Assembly (NCBI GenBank): GCA_022432975.1
Contig: CM039506.1
Span: 13,338,006 to 13,402,005, forward strand
Direction: 5' to 3'
DNA from: Begonia masoniana
Lineage: Eukaryota; Streptophyta; Magnoliopsida; Cucurbitales; Begoniaceae
Length of the DNA stretch: 64,000 nt
The notes below the pieces were generated by a model, which saw only the letters and a list, made by a program, of their open reading frames with translations, was not told the origin of the DNA and searched no databases. Both the position numbers and the translations under genes were made by a program. Shown piece by piece: positions 1-11,033 of this stretch (positions within the stretch are counted from its first letter, which is position 1; the number at the start of each line of letters is the position of its first letter).

Positions 1-1108
1 TCATCCGACTGACGTCACCGGATGATGTCGAGTATTCTACTCACCGGTGGATGTCGTGTGAAAACCCGTCGGATGATGTAGAGAGTCTCTTGTCGTTTAG
101 TGACCGGTGGATGTCGTGTGTTAATCCACCTGAAGATTAGGAAGTGTTTTGTCGTTTAGTGACCGGTGGATGTCGTGTGATAATCCACCGGAAGATGTAA
201 GAAGTGTTTTGTCGGAAGATGTAAGAAGTGTTTTGTCGTTTAGTGACCGGTGGATGTCGTGTGATAATCCACCGGAAGATGTAAGAAGTGTTTTGTCGTT
301 TAGTGACCGGTGGATGTCGTGTGATAATCCACCGGAAGATGTAAGAAGTGTTTTGTCGTTTAGTGACCGGTGGATGTCGTGTGATAATCCACCGGAAGAT
401 GTAAGAAGTGTTTTGTCGTTTAGTGACCGGTGGATGTCGTGTGATAATCCACCGGAAGATGTAAGAAGTGTTTTGTCGTTTAGTGACCGGTGGATGTCGT
501 GTGATAATCCACCGGAAGATGTAAGAAGTGTTTTGTCGTTTAGTGACCGGTGGATGTCGTGTGATAATCCACCGGAAGATGTAAGAAGTGTTTTGTCGTT
601 TAGTGACCGGTGGATGTCGTGTGATAATCCACCGGAAGATGTAAGAAGTGTTTTGTCGTTTAGTGACCGGTGGATGTCGTGTGATAATCCACCGGAAGAT
701 GTAAGAAGTGTTTCATCCGGCTGACGTCACCGGTAGGTGTAGAGAATATTTTGTCATTTTGTCACCGGGTGATGTCTTCTATTTTCTACTTCAGCCCCTT
801 CTTGTTGACTTTGTTCAGCGGGCGACGCGTTTGACTTTTTAAGACTCATGGAGTATTTTGCAATTTAAATTTTTATTCTTTTTGCTGATTATTCCGCAAC
901 ATTTAAACTGATTAATCAAGCATCGTACAATAGCTTTGTTTAATTTTTTTTACTTAACAATTTCCGCTGTAAGTTCTTGAATGTTTGAAGTTTTAGAAAA
1001 CATCAAATTTTGACTTTTGAGTAGACATTTACGTTTGGTTCAAAATTTTTCCGAGTTTCGTGCAAGATTGTGTAACAAACCAGGTTCAGAAAAACTCAGG
1101 TCGTTACA
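1..1108 (+). mobile_element. 3' part of a Ty3/gypsy-type LTR (family A), cut by the window edge
   Basis: This stretch ends in TCGTTACA at 1101-1108, directly before a copia relic, as expected for an LTR terminus (TG...CA). It resembles the complete solo LTR at 13951-16037: both have a CCGGTGGATG-rich repeat zone, then a CTGCAAG/CTGTAAG-TTCTTGAATG-like AT-rich stretch, a CATCAAATTTTGA segment and a final ...TTACA. No protein is encoded; the 191-codon open frame at 149-724 is produced by the 60-bp repeat. Whether this was a solo LTR or part of a larger element cannot be decided because its start is outside the window. Confidence 0.65.
100..712 (+). repeat. 60-bp minisatellite whose unit is a hairpin
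   Basis: Eight consecutive, almost identical 60-bp units run from 241 to about 712, preceded by diverged units from about 100 and by a partial duplication near 206-238. Each unit contains an inverted repeat, CCGGTGGAT (for example 247-255), an 11-nt spacer, and ATCCACCGG (267-275). The array is framed by near-identical 21-bp segments that begin TCATCCG(A/G)CTGACGTCACC at 1 and 713. Because 60 is a multiple of three the array stays open in frame, but this is not evidence of a gene. Confidence 0.95.
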
Positions 1109-2390
1109 GAAATAGACATCGATAAGGCTGATTTTTATTAGTTGCAGCAATTCAAAATCTGGAATTGAAAAAGAGGAATGTGAAGACAACATTCTTACAT
1201 GGGGACTTGGAGGAAACCATTTTCATGGTGCAACCTCAGGGTTTTGAAAGGGAAAATTTGAATTAGGTTTGTCTTCTGAAAAAATCTCTTACTTTCTTAA
1301 GCAGTCTTCAAGGCAGTGGAACATAAAATTTGATGTTTTTGTTTCTAACATCAAGTCATAAAAAGTAAATTTGATAGTTGTGTTTATGTGTGAGTCACAG
1401 CATTAGAAGGAGCATTGTATCTACTATTATATGTCGATGACATTGTGATTGTAGGAAAGAATAATATGGAAATTACTAGATTGAAAGAGGAACACAAAAA
1501 ACAATTTGAGATGAAGGATATGAGTGCTGCAAAGAAAATACTTGAGATTTAGATTTTGAAGGATATAGAAATAGGTGTCCTGGAGCTTCAAGGAAGATAC
1601 TTGAAATTTGTCTTCAACTAGTTTGATATGAAAAAATTGAAGCTGGTTGGCACGCCATGGAGTGCTCACTTCAAATTGTCACAGATGTAAGCTCTCGGAA
1701 GTGAATATGAAAAATAGTTTATGTTAATAAATCTTTATGCATTATCGAGTATATCATGTATGCGATGTTTTATACCCAGTCAGATCTTACTTATGTTGTG
1801 AGTGTGACCAGCAAATTTATGTCAGATTCGGAGAAGTGTAATAGGGATGCACTAAAATGGGTGATGAGATACATATCGGGTTCATCAGGAGTGAAGTTAA
1901 CTTAGCTACAACATCATCTTCAACGTTAGCAGAATTTGTAATCGGGTATGTTGATTTTAATTTTACTGATTGTGTGGATTCATCATGTTCGACTTTTGGA
2001 TATGTATTTATAGCTTATGCAGGAGCTATAAGCTGGAAGGTTCAACTGCATAAAATAGTTGCATGTCTTACTACTTAGGTGGAGCATAATATTATCGGGT
2101 GTACAATGTATACGATGTTCAGATCTTGTTGTGTTAGTGTCAGTTCTGACGATTTTCTATGATAGTCAAAGTGAAATATATCTAATGAAAAAACTTGTCA
2201 TTTCATGAGCGCTCTAAATATATTGATGTAAAGTATCATTATATTCGGGAGGTTGTGGAGCAGGGGGAATCAAGATTCATAAAATCGATACCAAGGAGAA
2301 TCTAGCGGATATTTTTACCAAAATTCTTCAAGTTGTTAAGTTTAAGTTTTGTTTAAATTTGGTGGGTGTGAAGAAAACCTAATATGTAGT
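1109..2390 (+). pseudogene. Decayed Ty1/copia pol relic (RT to RNase H)
   Basis: Conceptual translation across frames gives copia landmarks in order: a TFLHGDLEETIFMVQPQGF segment near 1185-1245, the RT active-site box LYVDDIVIVG near 1425-1455, FEMKDMSAAKKILEI near 1505-1550, an RNase H stretch GYVDFNFTDCVDSSCSTFGY near 1945-2000, and the terminal ENLADIFTK near 2299-2325. Stops and frameshifts interrupt all of it, for example the stop after AAKKILEI. The integrase and gag parts are missing; they would lie to the left, where the family A LTR now sits. It cannot make a working polyprotein. Confidence 0.85.
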
Positions 2391-3031
2391 GGAAGATGCA
2401 CAAACTTGTTACAACGTGAATGAGTTCTCAAAACTTGAACTAATGAGGAGATTCTAATAAATTAGTCAAACTATTTTGATTTTTTTCTATCTTCTCTTTG
2501 GTTACGACTTTAGCTCTGCATTCAAATGTATCATTTATTACTGATAGAGCACAAAATCTCATTCATTTGATGTGGTTTTCTTTGTATTTTTATTGTTTAA
2601 AATGTTTGAAATCTTGATTGAATTTCTTGTTTCGTAGGTTAGGATGAACGTTTGGATCAATCGTTAAGCAATTTGGAGGTCTAGTAGCCAAAAACAAGCT
2701 TTAGAGAAATTTTGAAGAGATAGTGCAAAATTGGGAGAAGATGTCTCATAATTAGATGTGCCTATGTCGACAAAATGTTGTAAAAAAATTTTGAAAATAA
2801 ATTTTTCATTATACTATGGGAAACATTTTTGAGGGCCAGATCTATGAATTTTAAGGAAGAATAAGTATAAAATAGGAGAGAGAAAGATTATAACAAAGAT
2901 TTGAAAAGGAGGAAAGGAGGAGATATCCTTTTTATGAGAGATATGGAGGGAATGGGAGAAATTCTGAAGTTTCTTAGAGAAAGAACTATCTTCTTCTTCT
3001 TAAGGTTTTCTCTAATTTTTTCTTTAATTTG
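2391..3031 (+). other. Non-coding 3' flank of the copia relic, possibly an LTR remnant
   Basis: No coding potential is visible. The stretch follows the end of the copia RNase H directly, which is where the 3' untranslated region and 3' LTR would lie. It contains a TATA-like AGTATAAAATAGG near 2866-2880, compatible with an LTR promoter. No partner LTR is in the window, so the LTR assignment is an inference. Confidence 0.4.
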
Positions 3032-3107
3032 TGGCTAATGTTTGCCAAAACAAGAAAAATTTTAAGTGTTGGTTACAAAAGTGATTTAGGGAAGACAAAT
3101 TCTCTCT

Positions 3108-4333
3108 TCATGAGCTTCCATCATTGGCTCTCATGTTAGCATGTGCATTGGTTGCTCCATGTCCCTTGTGCTCGGCTTCCAATCCAAGTCTTCAAAAAGT
3201 TCATCAAAGTCATCATCATCTGCAAAAAAATAGAGCTTGTTAGTGAATAGGTTTGATAATGCTTGAGCCTTGGTTTGTGATCGAGTGATAGCCCTCTGAG
3301 ACATATCATCCTCCCCAAGTGATTAGGATTTGACCTCAAATCCTTTAATTCGGCCTCCTCGATGTCATCCTCATCGCCTTTGTATAGTGGATTTTGGACG
3401 TTAAAAGTAGCCGACACTCCATAGTCTCCCGACAACTCTAACTTATAGGCATATCTTCTTTTGGCTAGGAATCGCTCCTTTCGTAGATGTAACCAAACTA
3501 AATCTCTTTCATAGAATATGACTTCTTTGCGTCCATTGTTTGCATACTTTGCGTAGCCTTCCTTTTTCTTCTCAATGGCTTTACGTATGGTTTCATGTAA
3601 TTTCTTAACTTGTGCTGCCTTGTTTGCTCCTATGGGGTTCACTATATCCTTAATAAGTAGGGGCACAAGATCTAAGGGTGTGGAAGGGTTAAATCCATGT
3701 GCAACCTTGAAGGGCATAAGTTGAGTTGTAGAATGGACACTTCTGTTGTAAGCAAATTCTAAGGCTGGTAATAGGGTATCCAAATTCGATAGTTTCTTTC
3801 CTATAACACCCCTCAAAAGGGTACCTAAGGTCATATTAACCACTTATGTCTATTCATCGGTTTGTGGATGGAAGGATGTGCTAAAACATAACTTAGTTCC
3901 TATTTTCTTCCATAACGTTGTCCAAAAAGCACTTAAAAATTTAGTATCTCTATTTGACACTATAGAATAGGGTATACCATGCAAACAGACAATCTCCTTA
4001 AAGAATAGGTCAGCTGTAAGAATGGAGTCATCGGTCTTGGCATATGCAATGAAATGCGCCATCTTGGAAAATCTATTCACAACTACCATAATAGAATCCT
4101 TACTCCTAGGTATTTGTGGTAATCCTAGTATGAAATTCATGCTGACTTCTACCCAATGGTGAGTAGGAACGGACAGAGGTAGGTATAGTCCTTGTGGTAG
4201 AACTTTACTCTTAGCCTTCTTACATACTACGCATTTCTCTACCACTTGATGCACATCTCTCATCATATGAGGCCAGTAGAAATGCTCCTTAAGCATGTCG
4301 AGGGTTTTCTTTTTCCCAAAATGGCTGGCTAAT
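3108..4333 (-). pseudogene. Ty3/gypsy integrase, central and C-terminal part
   Basis: Translation of the minus strand shows the end of the HHCC zinc finger (CVVCKKAK), the catalytic core and the C-terminal tail. The first catalytic Asp is replaced, since the segment reads SMNFILGLPQ where the family has SMDFILGLP. The second (SNRDTKF) is present, and the Glu region is broken by stops after HPQTDE. In the C-terminal domain LRKERFLAKRR runs directly into YAYKLELSGDYGVSATFNV, so about 20 residues usual in this family are missing. The true carboxy end (DMSQRAITRSQTKAQALSNLF...) lies in another frame and stops at about 3108. Confidence 0.88.
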
Positions 4334-4794
4334 TGTGACGACCCTTACTTTACCCTTGTACTATTCCTAAAATCTAGTAAAATTTGAACTTTTCTTTTTC
4401 CATTCTTATAAGTAAACTTGCCTATTACCCTCGTCTATTCTCATACAATTTTCATTTTTCATTTATCGATTCATTTCCCTTTTCATTCGTTCATCAATCG
4501 TGAGAGAATAGACTCAAGCATTAAATCTGTATCTACCAACATTCAAAGACAAATTACTTTACGCAGCGGAAGTCTATCTAATTGTGGAAACCTCAGTAAT
4601 AATTTAAACTTAGGCGTCAATACTAAAACAATAAAGACAGACAGAGAATTAAGTTTTTCCTCTCGGGTTTCATCGAAGGAACAGTATTTTTCCTCTCGGG
4701 TTTCATAAATTTGAACAGTGGTCGGGACAGCTAATTCTCTCTATCGAGTTTGGACGGCAAAAGCCTTAGGAGGCGTGGACGACAAAACCTAAGA

Positions 4795-4940
4795 AGGCGT
4801 GGATGTTTGAAACAATAGTCAATGTGGACGACTGAAACTGTAGGCAGTGTGGACGACTAAAAACAGTAGTCAGTGTGGACGACTGAAAACAGTAGTCAGT
4901 GTGGACGACTGAGAACAGTAGTCAGTGTGGACGACTGAGT
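4795..4940 (-). repeat. About 26-bp tandem repeats built on GTGGACGAC
   Basis: Five to six degenerate units with a GTGGACGACTGAAAACAGTA-like core follow each other inside the solo LTR. Related single GTCCAC/GTGGAC motifs continue irregularly to about 5240. On the sense (minus) strand the motif reads GTCGTCCAC, which is also frequent in the LTRs of the copia element at 11034-21093. Confidence 0.85.
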
Positions 4941-5300
4941 TTCTCTACCAGAATACTTAACTAAAATTTATCTTCCTATAAAGCAGACGGGGAATAAATT
5001 CCACTCGGGTTTCATCTCATTCGTCCACGGACCACGTGACTTTATCGTCCCCAGTCCACGTGACTTCATTGTCCACGACTACATAAACTCATCGTCCACA
5101 GACTTTGGAAGCTGACTGTGGACGCTGACTTTCCTGTCAGAATACTTAACTGAACCTTATCGTCCACAGACTTTGGACGATGACTTTCTCTTATAAAATA
5201 CTTAACTGGACCTTATCGTCTACGAACTTTGGACGATGACTTTCTCTTATAAAATACTTAACTAAAATTTTAAGAATCTCTACTCTAAACAATACGCTAC

Positions 5301-5362
5301 CCGATCGATCGCCCCTTGCTGGGGATCGATCGGCTAGCTCTCTGGATTTTGTCCAGAGAGCT
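5301..5362 (-). repeat. Twin hairpins in the family B LTR
   Basis: CCGATCGAT at 5301-5309 pairs with ATCGATCGG at 5325-5333, and the stem continues through CCCC/GGGG with a small bulge. Immediately next, AGCTCTCTGGA (5336-5346) pairs perfectly with TCCAGAGAGCT (5352-5362) around a 5-nt loop. The other family B copy keeps the core of the second hairpin at 24525-24551 but has a different partner hairpin. Confidence 0.9.
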
Positions 5363-6697
5363 GCCTTCACATTATATTCTCTTGTACCTACACACCATTC
5401 ACCCAGAAATTTCCAGAAACATTAAACATAAAAAAAATCATCTTCCATTTCATCAATTTTATATCTACACTATCCAGACTTCAAACACCTTAAAATGTAC
5501 TCTAAATAGTTCATTCTATTCTTTCACCCATCAGCCCGTATAAATTCTAAAACCTCAAAATATTTAACTTATAGCTCCCACGGGTCGTATTAGCATCGAA
5601 TACGCCAGCACGCTCCCCCGGCATCCTCCATCAAACTGCAGGCTCGTCAGGTGGAGGGACATCGTCCTCACCTTGCTCGTAGTCACCTACACCATAAGGA
5701 CACCTATGAGATAAAAATCTCAGTAAGTTCTACGTAAATGCTGTGTATGAACATGTATATACAGTTTTCATGAAAGCCGTCCATATCATTTCATTTATCA
5801 ATACGTGTCAGTTTATGGTTATCGAAAACGCTCGACAGATGGATAGGGCACATCAAGCGGTTAGACAGCCCATACCATCTGAAGGGAGGAAAACCCGCTC
5901 ACCACGGAACGCCAGGTCTGAATCTCATCCCCGATAACCCCATGCCATGGTTGTTTATTGTGATACTTTACTTGCCTTTACATGCATTTTCTTTTCATGA
6001 AACCGATGCGTAAATTCATTTTCTTGCCGTTTTAAAACCATGACGCATGAGCAATTCAATATACAATAAAACATACATAACGAGTATACCATCAAAACCT
6101 CACAACATTTAACCTATAAAACAATCAAACCTAATCTACTCAACCAAAGCAATTAAACAAACATAGCACCAAACAATCCTCAACACGAATTCTGACTTAT
6201 GGTGTAGGCCAATCGGCCAGAGTAAGTCACGAGAACTTACCTTGAGTCCTCAGCACACCAAGCACTATCCGTGAGCTTGTTCACCTAGGGTCGCGATTTA
6301 GGAAGGGAATCGTGAAGGAATTTGATCAATTGGAGGAGGAGCTGTTGACTTGTGAAGAAGTGCAGGGGTGGAAAGAATTTTCGTAGCTGTGAAAGTTAAA
6401 GAAGAGAAAGAGTGAAAGTGAATGTGGTTTCTCGTAAAGGAGCGAAGAGGCAGGTGTTGCCCTTGCCAAACTTCTCCCACAAGTTTGGACACTTATCGCA
6501 CTCTCACTTGGTACTCCCAACTACCCCCTTTTTACTTCCTAATTTGCCCCTCCACCTAATTGCTTGTTTGGTTGAACTTAGTTTGGTTTCTCCAACAAGA
6601 CTCTCCGCTCGTTAAACGGAATAATTTCACAATATTTACAAAAATGCCATTATATTGTGGAATTACAAAACTCTGTAAAACTGGATGTTACACTAAT

Positions 6698-8470
6698 CCT
6701 CCACTATGGCCTTCCTTCAGGTGGCACTTTCTTAAACTTCCATGAGGGATACATTACTTGTTCCCTTTCATTAGATAACAATCATTGATACGGCACTCGT
6801 CTTTGGCTTTATTAAAGCACTTGGTGTAGAGGGATTCAAAATCAGGGTCGGTTTCATAACTCTTCTTGATCCACTCAAATCCAAAGAGCCTAGTTTTTAT
6901 CTCATTCAAGAGGATATGTTTCCTAGAGAGAGCATCAACTAACAACATTGTTCTCTCCCTTAAGGTACTTGAGGGTGTAGGGGAATCGCTTAAAAAATTC
7001 CACTCATTTTGCATGTCTCTTGTTTAACTTGTATTGACTCTTAATGTGCCTCAAAACTTGGTGGTTGGTGTTGATAACAAATTCCTTTGATAAAAGGTAA
7101 TGTTGTCATTGTTCTAAGGCTCAGATAACGGCATAAAACTCTTTATCATATGTGGAATAATTAAGGGCTTCTCCTTTGAGCTTTTCACTAAAGTAGGCAA
7201 TCGGTTTGCCATCTTGCATAAGTATAGCTCCAATGCCTATTCTTGAGGCATAACTTTTAATTTCAAACACTTTGCTAAAGTCGAGAAGTGCCAGTACGAG
7301 TGAATGACATAACTTATCCTTAATCAACTCAAAGCTCTTCTGACATCAGGGGTCCATGCAAACTCTTTACCCTTCTTTGTGCAGTTAGTGATAGGTGCAA
7401 CTATTGAGCTGAAATCATTGATAAACCACCTATAGAATGAGGCTAGTCCATGAAAGCTACGGACTTCGGATATTTCATTGGGTTTAGGCCAATCCTTAAT
7501 GGCTTTGATCTTATCTTCGTCGGCTTCCATTCCATTCTTGGATATTATAAACCCTAAAAAGTATACCTTGTCTCGTGCAAATGAGCACTTGCTAAGGTTG
7601 TCGAATAAATTGGCATGTCTAAGGGTTTGGAAAAGGATACTGAGGTGGGAAAGATGTTGTGGAAGGTCTAGGCTATACACAAATATGTCATCAAAATAGA
7701 CAACAATAAACTTCCTAGGTATTCTTTGAGTACATGGTGCATTAGACGCATAAATGTACTAGGGGCATTCGATAGCCTAAATGAGATGACCATCCATTCA
7801 AACAACTCATACTTGGTCTTAAAGGTCATCTTCCATTCATCTTCTTCTTTAATTTTTATTTGGTGGTAGCCACTCTTAAGGTCCACCTTAAGAAAATGGA
7901 GGCTTCACTGAACTCATACAACATGTCCTCAAGCCTTGGGATAAGAAATCTATACTTCACTATAATTTGGTTGATGGCTTGGCTATCGACACACATTCTA
8001 GTCTCATCATTCTTTGGAACTAATAATGAGGGCACGACACATAGGCTCATTGATTCTCTTATATAATTCTTGTGCAACAACTCATGAACTTGATCTTGAA
8101 GTTTCTTTGTCTCTTTGGGGTTTATCCTATATGCTGGTCTATTTGGTAGCATGGCCTCAAGTTGTAAATCTATTTGTTGTTCTATAGCACGTAGAGGTGG
8201 TAGTGGTTGAGGTAGTTCTTCAGGAAAGACATCTTGGAACTTGTGGAGTAAGTCCTTAATAGAGCTAGGTATAACTCCTAATTCCATAATCCTATCCTTG
8301 AACATTATCATTATCAAGGGGTCTCCTCTTAATACTGATGCTTCTAATTCCTTATTTGTCATAAAGAGACTTGTCTTGTTCTTCTCTTCCTTTCTAATGG
8401 CATCATCTTTTGCTATCTGTTCTGGTGTAAGAGGTGCTAACTTTAAGCAGTAATAGTTCGTGAAACCATT
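6698..8470 (-). pseudogene. Ty3/gypsy pol: reverse transcriptase, RNase H, integrase N-terminus
   Basis: Minus-strand fragments give the RT entry (HKFQDVFPEELPQPLPP, near 8230), the conserved [12 protein letters not shown] (near 7885), the catalytic box as [10 protein letters not shown] (near 7700-7670) and the thumb/RNase H region (LGFIISKNGMEADEDKI, then [22 protein letters not shown] near 7240). The start of integrase (ALSRKHILLNEIKTRLFGFEW, EGHSGGL) leads up to the solo LTR. Several frameshifts and stops separate these pieces (for example near 7860, 7680, 7330 and 7120), so no continuous polyprotein is possible. Confidence 0.9.
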
Positions 8471-8483
8471 ATGATTGACTTTA

Positions 8484-8953
8484 CGATCGTACTACCATGG
8501 TCGTCCTAATAGTAAGTTACTTGCACTCATCGACACTACATCACAAAGAACTGAATCTTTGTACTTACCTAATGCAAACTCAACAGTCACTTGTATGGTC
8601 ACTTTGACATCATCCCTATCGTCCAACCATCTTAACTTATACGGGTGGGAATGTGCACTTGTTTCTAGACCTAGCTTGGTAACCATTTCCTTTGAAGCTA
8701 CATTAACACAACTTCCTCCATCTATGATTACTGAGCATAACTTGTCATTGACCATGCATCTACTATGGAAGATGTTTTCACGTTGACAATCCTCGTCTGA
8801 GTTCTTGGATATGAGAACTCGTCGTCTAACCATAAGTAAGGGTCCTTCTAGAGGGTGAACAACTTCATTATCAGAGTCATTCTCTTCCTCACTTACTTCT
8901 TCCTCTTGCTCATCCTCAATTATAAACTCTCCAATGTCCTCCTGGATAATCAT
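8484..8953 (-). pseudogene. Ty3/gypsy retropepsin (aspartic protease) region
   Basis: A 153-codon open segment reads from an acidic linker (EDEQEEEVSEEENDSDNE) into the retropepsin core. CSVIIDGGSCVNVASKEMV contains the active-site triad as DGG-S where the family has D-[ST]-G, and the segment ends with the flap-side LLLGRPW. It lies directly downstream of gag and upstream of RT, the expected order. A stop separates it from RT. The altered triad and flanking stops indicate a dead copy. Confidence 0.85.
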
Positions 8954-10071
8954 GACATGTCAGTTAGGGCACTGAGCCATAAAATGTCTAACTCCATGAC
9001 ACTTGAAGCACTTGATCTCTCAGGATCTTAATCCACTGGCATTCGCTATTATAGGCTTACTACTTGACTCTTTAGGCACGATCGTCTTGTTGCTTGACTC
9101 TTTGGGTGGCCAGTTTTGTTGAAATGGTCTCTTGCCTTCAGCCTTGGTAAAGTCTTGTTCGGTTCGAATGGCTTTGGGGTAAACTTGGGGGTAGTTTTGG
9201 GGGAATAACTTGCTTTCCTCTTCCTCTTGATTTGTCTCTCTACTTTCAAAGACATTTGAACTACTACGTCTAGAGACTTTAGAGGGTGTAACTCTACTAC
9301 GTCGGAGATGTCTCGGTTTAGTCCTCCTATGAACCTAGTAATAACTTGTTCCTCCATGTCTCCACGTATCATGAGAGTTTCGAATTCAGTGAGGTACTCC
9401 TCCACTTATTGAAGTCCTTGTCTTAGGTTGTGCATTTGCAGGAATAGTTCCTGTTTGTAGTGACTAGGCACAAACCTTTTCTTCATGAGAGCTCTCATAA
9501 CTCTCCATGAGGTAATAGGGTCGTCTCCTATTCTTTGCTTTTGGGACATGACTTTGGTCCACCAAAGTGCAGCGTATCCAGATAGTTCGATTGAAACTAG
9601 TTGGATCTTCACTTTTTCGGAGTATTCATGATAGTCAAAGACCTTCTCAACTTTATCCAACCAATCTAGTAATGTGTCTCCATCACACGTTCCATTGAAT
9701 GGGGGAACATGCAACATAACATTCCTAATGTCATCTAAGTCATTTTGATGGTTTCGGTTTGGTTGGAAATTTTCTTCTTCGTCCAGGGTCCATTCATCTT
9801 CATCATAATAATCATAATTTTGGAACCTTCTTCTAAGGTTTTTAGGTATTTCTTCATCCATAGAAAATTCTTGCTTGAGATATCTCCTCCTAGGCTTCTT
9901 GGTTCTTCCTAGGGTTTTAGTTCTTCTCCTAGGTGTAGTCTCATGGGAGGTGTCTCTATGGTTATCTTGTCTAACCTTGTCCATAACATACTTTAGGCTT
10001 AAACTTATATCTTGAAGTTGTTGTCCAAGGTTAATAACTTCTCCACTTAAGCCATTAAGTTGACCTTGCAT
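8954..10071 (-). pseudogene. Ty3/gypsy gag with a broken zinc knuckle
   Basis: The first 221 codons (10071 downward) hold a basic and acidic leader, then the retrotransposon Gag core: PPFNGTCDGDTLLDWLDKVE, GYAALWWTKV and SWRVMRALMKKRFVP. An in-frame stop at about 9408 separates it from the continuation (VEEYLTEFETLMIRGDMEEQ, then a basic tail to 9049). In another frame near 9020-8977 a CCHC knuckle CFKCHGVRHFMAQC is readable and is followed at once by a stop. Gag would assemble particles in the cytoplasm, but this copy cannot. The same Gag core type is found intact in the young element at 49093. Confidence 0.88.
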
Positions 10072-11028
10072 ACTTGACTCTCCCTCTTGGGTTGGAGTTT
10101 CGGTTTGGGGGATGTCCTTGCCCAGTTCGGTTCTTGGTTTCGGTATAAGGTTGGTTCATGTGTGTTTCTACTTCTAGTCTTCATTTTTTTTTTACTAAGT
10201 TTTAGAAAAGTGAATTAATTATGTTAAGTTTTAATCTTTAAAGTATTAGGAAAAAAGTAAGATAACCTAAATTTGTTAAAGTTTTCATGCAAACCTTTTC
10301 TGTTGTTGTTTGATCTTTGAGTTTTGTTTTTTTTAACTAAATACTAATGAACAAAAACAGCAAGCTAAAAGAGTAAAATTGACAAGTTCTAATCATACAA
10401 GTTTCGGCCAACATGCATGCAAGTGATAGAAAAATAACAATTAAAGTGATGGTACTTTAAGTTTGTACTTCCAATTTTTGGGTCCTTGTTGTTAGTTAAC
10501 TTAAGTGATCTTAATCATCAATAAGAGAGTTTAAATGATCAGATTGATGCTTCAAATTTTCGGCCATACACATGCATGAAAATGACATAAAACAAAAACA
10601 ACAAAAGTGGTAACTACTTTTAGGTTCTGAACTTGCTACTTTTTAGGTTTCACTAAAAACAACAACTATCCACTTTTGAACTTACTTCCAAACAACATAT
10701 AACTCATGATGCAGGTTCATGATACTTTAACCTAAGTCTAGATGATGTTACACAAGTGTTACAAGGTTTAAAATAGCAAGCATTAAACATATATAACATG
10801 CATATTCTCGGTTAGGGTTAAACTCATAAAAACAGTTTTGATGCAACTTTTTTAGAATAAAACTTTCATGCAAAAGCTAATGTTTTGTGTCATATACTTT
10901 CACAATAATATAGCAAACAGATTGGTGCAAGAAAATAAGCAACAAAACTCAACAAAGTTTAAAGTTCAATTCATGCTTCTCGGTTTTGCTAAAAACAGAG
11001 AGCTTAGTGATTTAGCTACCAAAACCAA
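10072..11028 (-). other. Untranslated leader of the gypsy element
   Basis: AT-rich, non-coding DNA between gag and the inserted copia element. It contains several related segments around 10400-10990 (repeats of AACAAAACTCAAC-like and TTCGGCCAACATGCATGC / TTCGGCCATACACATGCATG). Its continuation, after removal of the copia insertion, is 21099-21339. Confidence 0.6.
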
Positions 11029-11033
11029 CAAAC

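Larger units (their letters stand above)
4334..6692 (-). mobile_element. Solo LTR (family B), 2359 bp, TSD CTAAT
   Basis: The unit begins TGTGACGACCC and ends GGATGTTACA on the plus strand, with perfect 5-bp duplications CTAAT at 4329-4333 and 6693-6697. It sits in the gypsy integrase zinc finger (EGHSGGL/ASHFG). Sense orientation is minus: it matches the plus-oriented copy at 22522-24812 in terminal sequence and in the block around ACTTACTYTGGCCGATTGGCC. On the sense strand an intron-like module runs from CTCAAG/GTAAGT (donor at 6240) to GGTGTAG/GTGAC (acceptor at 5687). No coding region was found. LTR identity rests on TG...CA ends, the 5-bp duplication and the LTR-like length. Confidence 0.85.

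Noticed and set aside
149..712. CRISPR-like array
   Set aside because: Units are contiguous without unique spacers, and the surroundings are plant retrotransposons.
149..724. A 191-codon open frame with a perfectly repeated 20-residue peptide
   Set aside because: It results from a 60-bp minisatellite whose length is a multiple of three. It has no start context, and the repeat lies in a non-coding LTR.
1427..1669. 80-codon minus-strand frame
   Set aside because: It is antisense to the copia RT active-site region and has no features of its own.
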